Below are positions 32,648 through 34,707 of a DNA stretch of 34,707 nt, piece by piece. The stretch is from Streptomyces rochei (GTDB taxonomy: Bacteria > Actinomycetota > Actinomycetes > Streptomycetales > Streptomycetaceae). The stretch lies in NCBI GenBank assembly GCA_002155895.1, contig MUMD01000257.1, positions 1 through 34,707 on the forward strand, written 5' to 3'. A program made the translations under genes and the position numbers. Below the pieces are notes generated by a model. The model was not told the DNA's origin. It did no database searches and was given only the letters and a program-made list of their open reading frames with translations. Positions within the stretch are counted from its first letter, which is position 1, and every line of letters starts with the position of its first letter.

Positions 32648-34707
32648 TCACAGGGAGTGCGGCACCAGCCACACCGTCGCCAGCGGAGGAAGCGTGATGC
32701 GGATGCTCCCGTCCTCCGGCTTGACCGGGTCCGGGTCGGTGACGCCACTGCCGCCGTACTCCTCGGCGTCCGTGTTGAGGACCTCCCGCCAGGCGGTGGC
32801 GTCGTCCCCGACGTGGAGCGCGTAGTCGTGGCGGACCACGGGGGAGAAGTTCGACACCGCGAGCAGGGGAGCGCCGTCGGCGTCGAAGCGCAGGAACGCG
32901 AAGACGTTGTCCTCGGCCGCGTCCACGGCGACCCAGCGGAAACCGGCGGGATCGGTGTCGCGCTGCCACAGGGCCGGGGTCCGTCCGTAGCACCGGTTCA
33001 GCTCGCGCACCAGGGACTGGACGCCCCGGTGGTCGCCCGCCGAGTGGTACCCCTCGTCCAGCAGCCACCACTCGGGCCCCTGCTCCTCGGACCACTCGGC
33101 GCCCTGGGCGAACTCCTGCCCCATGAACAGCAGCTGCTTGCCGGGGTGGGCCCACATGAAGCCCAGGTACGCCCGGACGTTCGCCCGTCGCTGCCACCAG
33201 TCGCCCGGCATCTTCGACACCAGCGCCTGCTTGCCGTGCACCACCTCGTCGTGGGAGATCGGCAGGCAGTAGTTCTCGCTGTAGGCGTACACCATCGAGA
33301 AGGTCATCTCGTGGTGGTGGTACTTGCGGTGCACCGGCTCGTGGGCGACGTACTCCAGCGAGTCGTGCATCCAGCCCATGTTCCACTTCAGGCCGAAGCC
33401 GAGGCCGCCGGTGTCGGTGGGCCGGGTCACCCCGCCCCACGCGGTCGACTCCTCGGCGATCGTCACCACACCGGGGCAGCGCCGGTAGACGGTCGCGTTC
33501 ATCTCCTGGAGGAACGCCATGGCCGCCAGGTCCTCCCGGCCGCCGTACACGTTGGGCTCCCACTGGCCCGAGTCGCGGGAGTAGTCCAGGTAGAGCATCG
33601 AGGCGACCGCGTCGACCCGCAGGCCGTCGATGTGGAACTCCTCGCACCAGTACACGGCGTTGGCGACCAGGAAGTTGCGCACCTCGGTGCGGGCGAAGTC
33701 GAACGTGTAGGTCCCCCAGTCCGGGTGGGTCGCGCGCCGCTCGTCCCCGGGCTCGTACAGCGGCTCCCCGTCGAAGCGGGCCAGCGCCCAGTCGTCCTTC
33801 GGGAAGTGGGCCGGCACCCAGTCCATGATCACGCCGATGCCCGCCCGGTGCAGGGCGTCGACGAGGTACCTGAAGTCGTCCGGGGAGCCCAGCCGCGCGG
33901 TCGGCGCGTAGAAGCCGGTGACCTGGTAGCCCCAGGACGGCCCGTAGGGGTGCTCGGCGACCGGCATCAGCTCGACGTGGGTGAAGCCCAGGTCCTTGAC
34001 GTAGGCGGGCAGCACATCGGCCAGCTCGCGGTAGGTCAGCCCCGGCCGCCAGGACGGCAGGTGCACCTCGTACACCGAGAACGGCGCCTCGTGCACGGGC
34101 GTGTCGGCGCGGGTGCGCATCCACTCGGCGTCGCCCCACGCGTAGTGGGACGCCGTCACCACGGAGGCGGTGTTCGGCGGCTCCTCGGCGGCGCGCGCCA
34201 TCGGGTCGGCCTTCAGGAAGCGGTGCCCGTAGCGGGAGTGGATCTCGAACTTGTAGCGGGTGCCCTCGCCCACGCCCGGCAGGAACAGCTCCCACACCCC
34301 GGTCGAGCCGAGCGAGCGCATCGGGAAGGCGGTGCCGTCCCAGTGGGTGAAGTCGGTGGCGACCCGCACCCCCTGGGCGTTCGGCGCCCACACCGTGAAG
34401 CGGGTGCCGGTGACGCCCTCGTGCGTCATCGGTTCGGCGCCCAGCGCCCGCCACAGCTGCTCGTGCCGGCCCTCGCCGATCAGGTGCAGGTCCAGCTCGC
34501 CGAGGGCGGGCAGGAAGCGGTACGGGTCGTGTGTCTCCTGCTCGCCCACCTCGTACGCCACGGCGAGGGTGTACGAGGGGATCGCGTCCAGCGGCAGTAC
34601 GCCGGAGAAGAGGCCGTCGCCCTCCGACACGAGAGGACGGCGCTCTCCGTCGACGACCACGCTCACCTCGCGGGCGAACGGGCGCAGCGCCCGTTCGCCC
34701 GCGAGGT
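32648..34707 (-). CDS. glgB: 1,4-alpha-glucan branching enzyme GlgB, 5' truncated by window end
   Basis: The visible 685 residues end with [11 protein letters not shown]. The N-terminal CBM48 region ([32 protein letters not shown]) leads into the GH13 barrel with [17 protein letters not shown], the nucleophile aspartate in [11 protein letters not shown], the acid glutamate in TIAEESTAW and the SHDEVVHGK pair, followed by the beta-sandwich C-terminus. GlgB makes alpha-1,6 branches in glycogen or GlgE-type alpha-glucan in the cytoplasm. The frame stays open to the last base, so the start lies outside the window; GTG 34666 is internal, since family members continue N-terminal of it. The bases from 34688 onward may be a fold-back copy rather than true sequence. 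From memory, Streptomyces glgB genes adjoin glgE/pep2/treS. Confidence 0.93.
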   Translation of the reverse strand, partial: LAGERALRPFAREVSVVVDGERRPLVSEGDGLFSGVLPLDAIPSYTLAVAYEVGEQETHDPYRFLPALGELDLHLIGEGRHEQLWRALGAEPMTHEGVTGTRFTVWAPNAQGVRVATDFTHWDGTAFPMRSLGSTGVWELFLPGVGEGTRYKFEIHSRYGHRFLKADPMARAAEEPPNTASVVTASHYAWGDAEWMRTRADTPVHEAPFSVYEVHLPSWRPGLTYRELADVLPAYVKDLGFTHVELMPVAEHPYGPSWGYQVTGFYAPTARLGSPDDFRYLVDALHRAGIGVIMDWVPAHFPKDDWALARFDGEPLYEPGDERRATHPDWGTYTFDFARTEVRNFLVANAVYWCEEFHIDGLRVDAVASMLYLDYSRDSGQWEPNVYGGREDLAAMAFLQEMNATVYRRCPGVVTIAEESTAWGGVTRPTDTGGLGFGLKWNMGWMHDSLEYVAHEPVHRKYHHHEMTFSMVYAYSENYCLPISHDEVVHGKQALVSKMPGDWWQRRANVRAYLGFMWAHPGKQLLFMGQEFAQGAEWSEEQGPEWWLLDEGYHSAGDHRGVQSLVRELNRCYGRTPALWQRDTDPAGFRWVAVDAAEDNVFAFLRFDADGAPLLAVSNFSPVVRHDYALHVGDDATAWREVLNTDAEEYGGSGVTDPDPVKPEDGSIRITLPPLATVWLVPHSL
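34665..34707. repeat. Perfect 20-bp inverted repeat at the window end
   Basis: Bases 34665-34684 and 34688-34707 are exact reverse complements around a 3-base centre, and the repeat stops exactly at the last base. It lies inside the glgB reading frame. The pattern fits a fold-back assembly or library artefact at a contig end more than a biological element. Confidence 0.85.

Noticed and set aside
34664-34666. GTG at 34666 as the glgB start
   Set aside because: The frame stays open to the window end with family-like residues (ALRPFAREV) before it, and no ribosome site is seen.

Overview
The window is high-GC DNA with third-position G/C bias, GTG starts, short overlaps and several actinomycete-only families (WhiB-like protein, DUF5133, DUF6098, DUF6480, SigB/F/G-type sigma factor). 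A Streptomyces or a very close relative is the best fit. Both ends cut genes: a FAD dehydrogenase at base 1 and glgB at the last base. From memory, the order stressosome genes - acyl-CoA ligase - YbdK-like ligase - glgB resembles the glgBII side of the Streptomyces coelicolor chromosome; this was not checked.

Left part (1-8063), mixed accessory metabolism and regulation: FAD dehydrogenase (partial), YeaO-like DUF488 protein, DUF6098 protein, WhiB-like protein, a divergent ArgP/LysG-LysE pair sharing a clear inverted-repeat operator, an MFS exporter, a lone cyclic-nucleotide-binding-fold protein, and an Orn/Lys/Arg decarboxylase followed by an intrinsic terminator.

Middle part (8190-15277): an RsbW-like kinase, a SigB/F/G-family sigma factor overlapping a small DUF5133 gene, a DUF1206 membrane protein, an unknown 144-residue protein, a FUSC-family membrane protein and a type II NADH dehydrogenase.

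Right-centre part (15511-28983) is a dense partner-switching and stress-sensing region. A minus-strand operon with overlapping stop and start codons encodes RsbR, RsbS, RsbT, an RsbT/RsbX-like fusion and an RsbU-like phosphatase. Upstream on the same strand lie an RsbV-like STAS protein, an ANTAR-GAF-PAS-PP2C phosphatase and a soluble hybrid histidine kinase with a poly-HAMP array of 276-bp repeats. A PRC-barrel protein and two more RsbW-like kinases follow. Three intergenic sites match the SigB-type promoter pattern GNNT-N14-16-GGGTA(C/T), one of them with a final-base mismatch. This suggests that part of the window is a regulon of such a sigma factor.

Right end (29144-34707): long-chain acyl-CoA ligase, DUF6480 membrane peptide, YbdK-like carboxylate-amine ligase, a strongly structured intergenic element, and glgB. 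The last 43 bases form a perfect inverted repeat that stops exactly at the window edge and looks like a fold-back end.

Taken together, the region plausibly senses osmotic or other stress (poly-HAMP kinase, stressosome), switches sigma factor activity through phosphorylation of STAS proteins, and sits beside storage-carbohydrate and envelope genes. No tRNA, rRNA, CRISPR, insertion sequence or biosynthetic cluster was seen.
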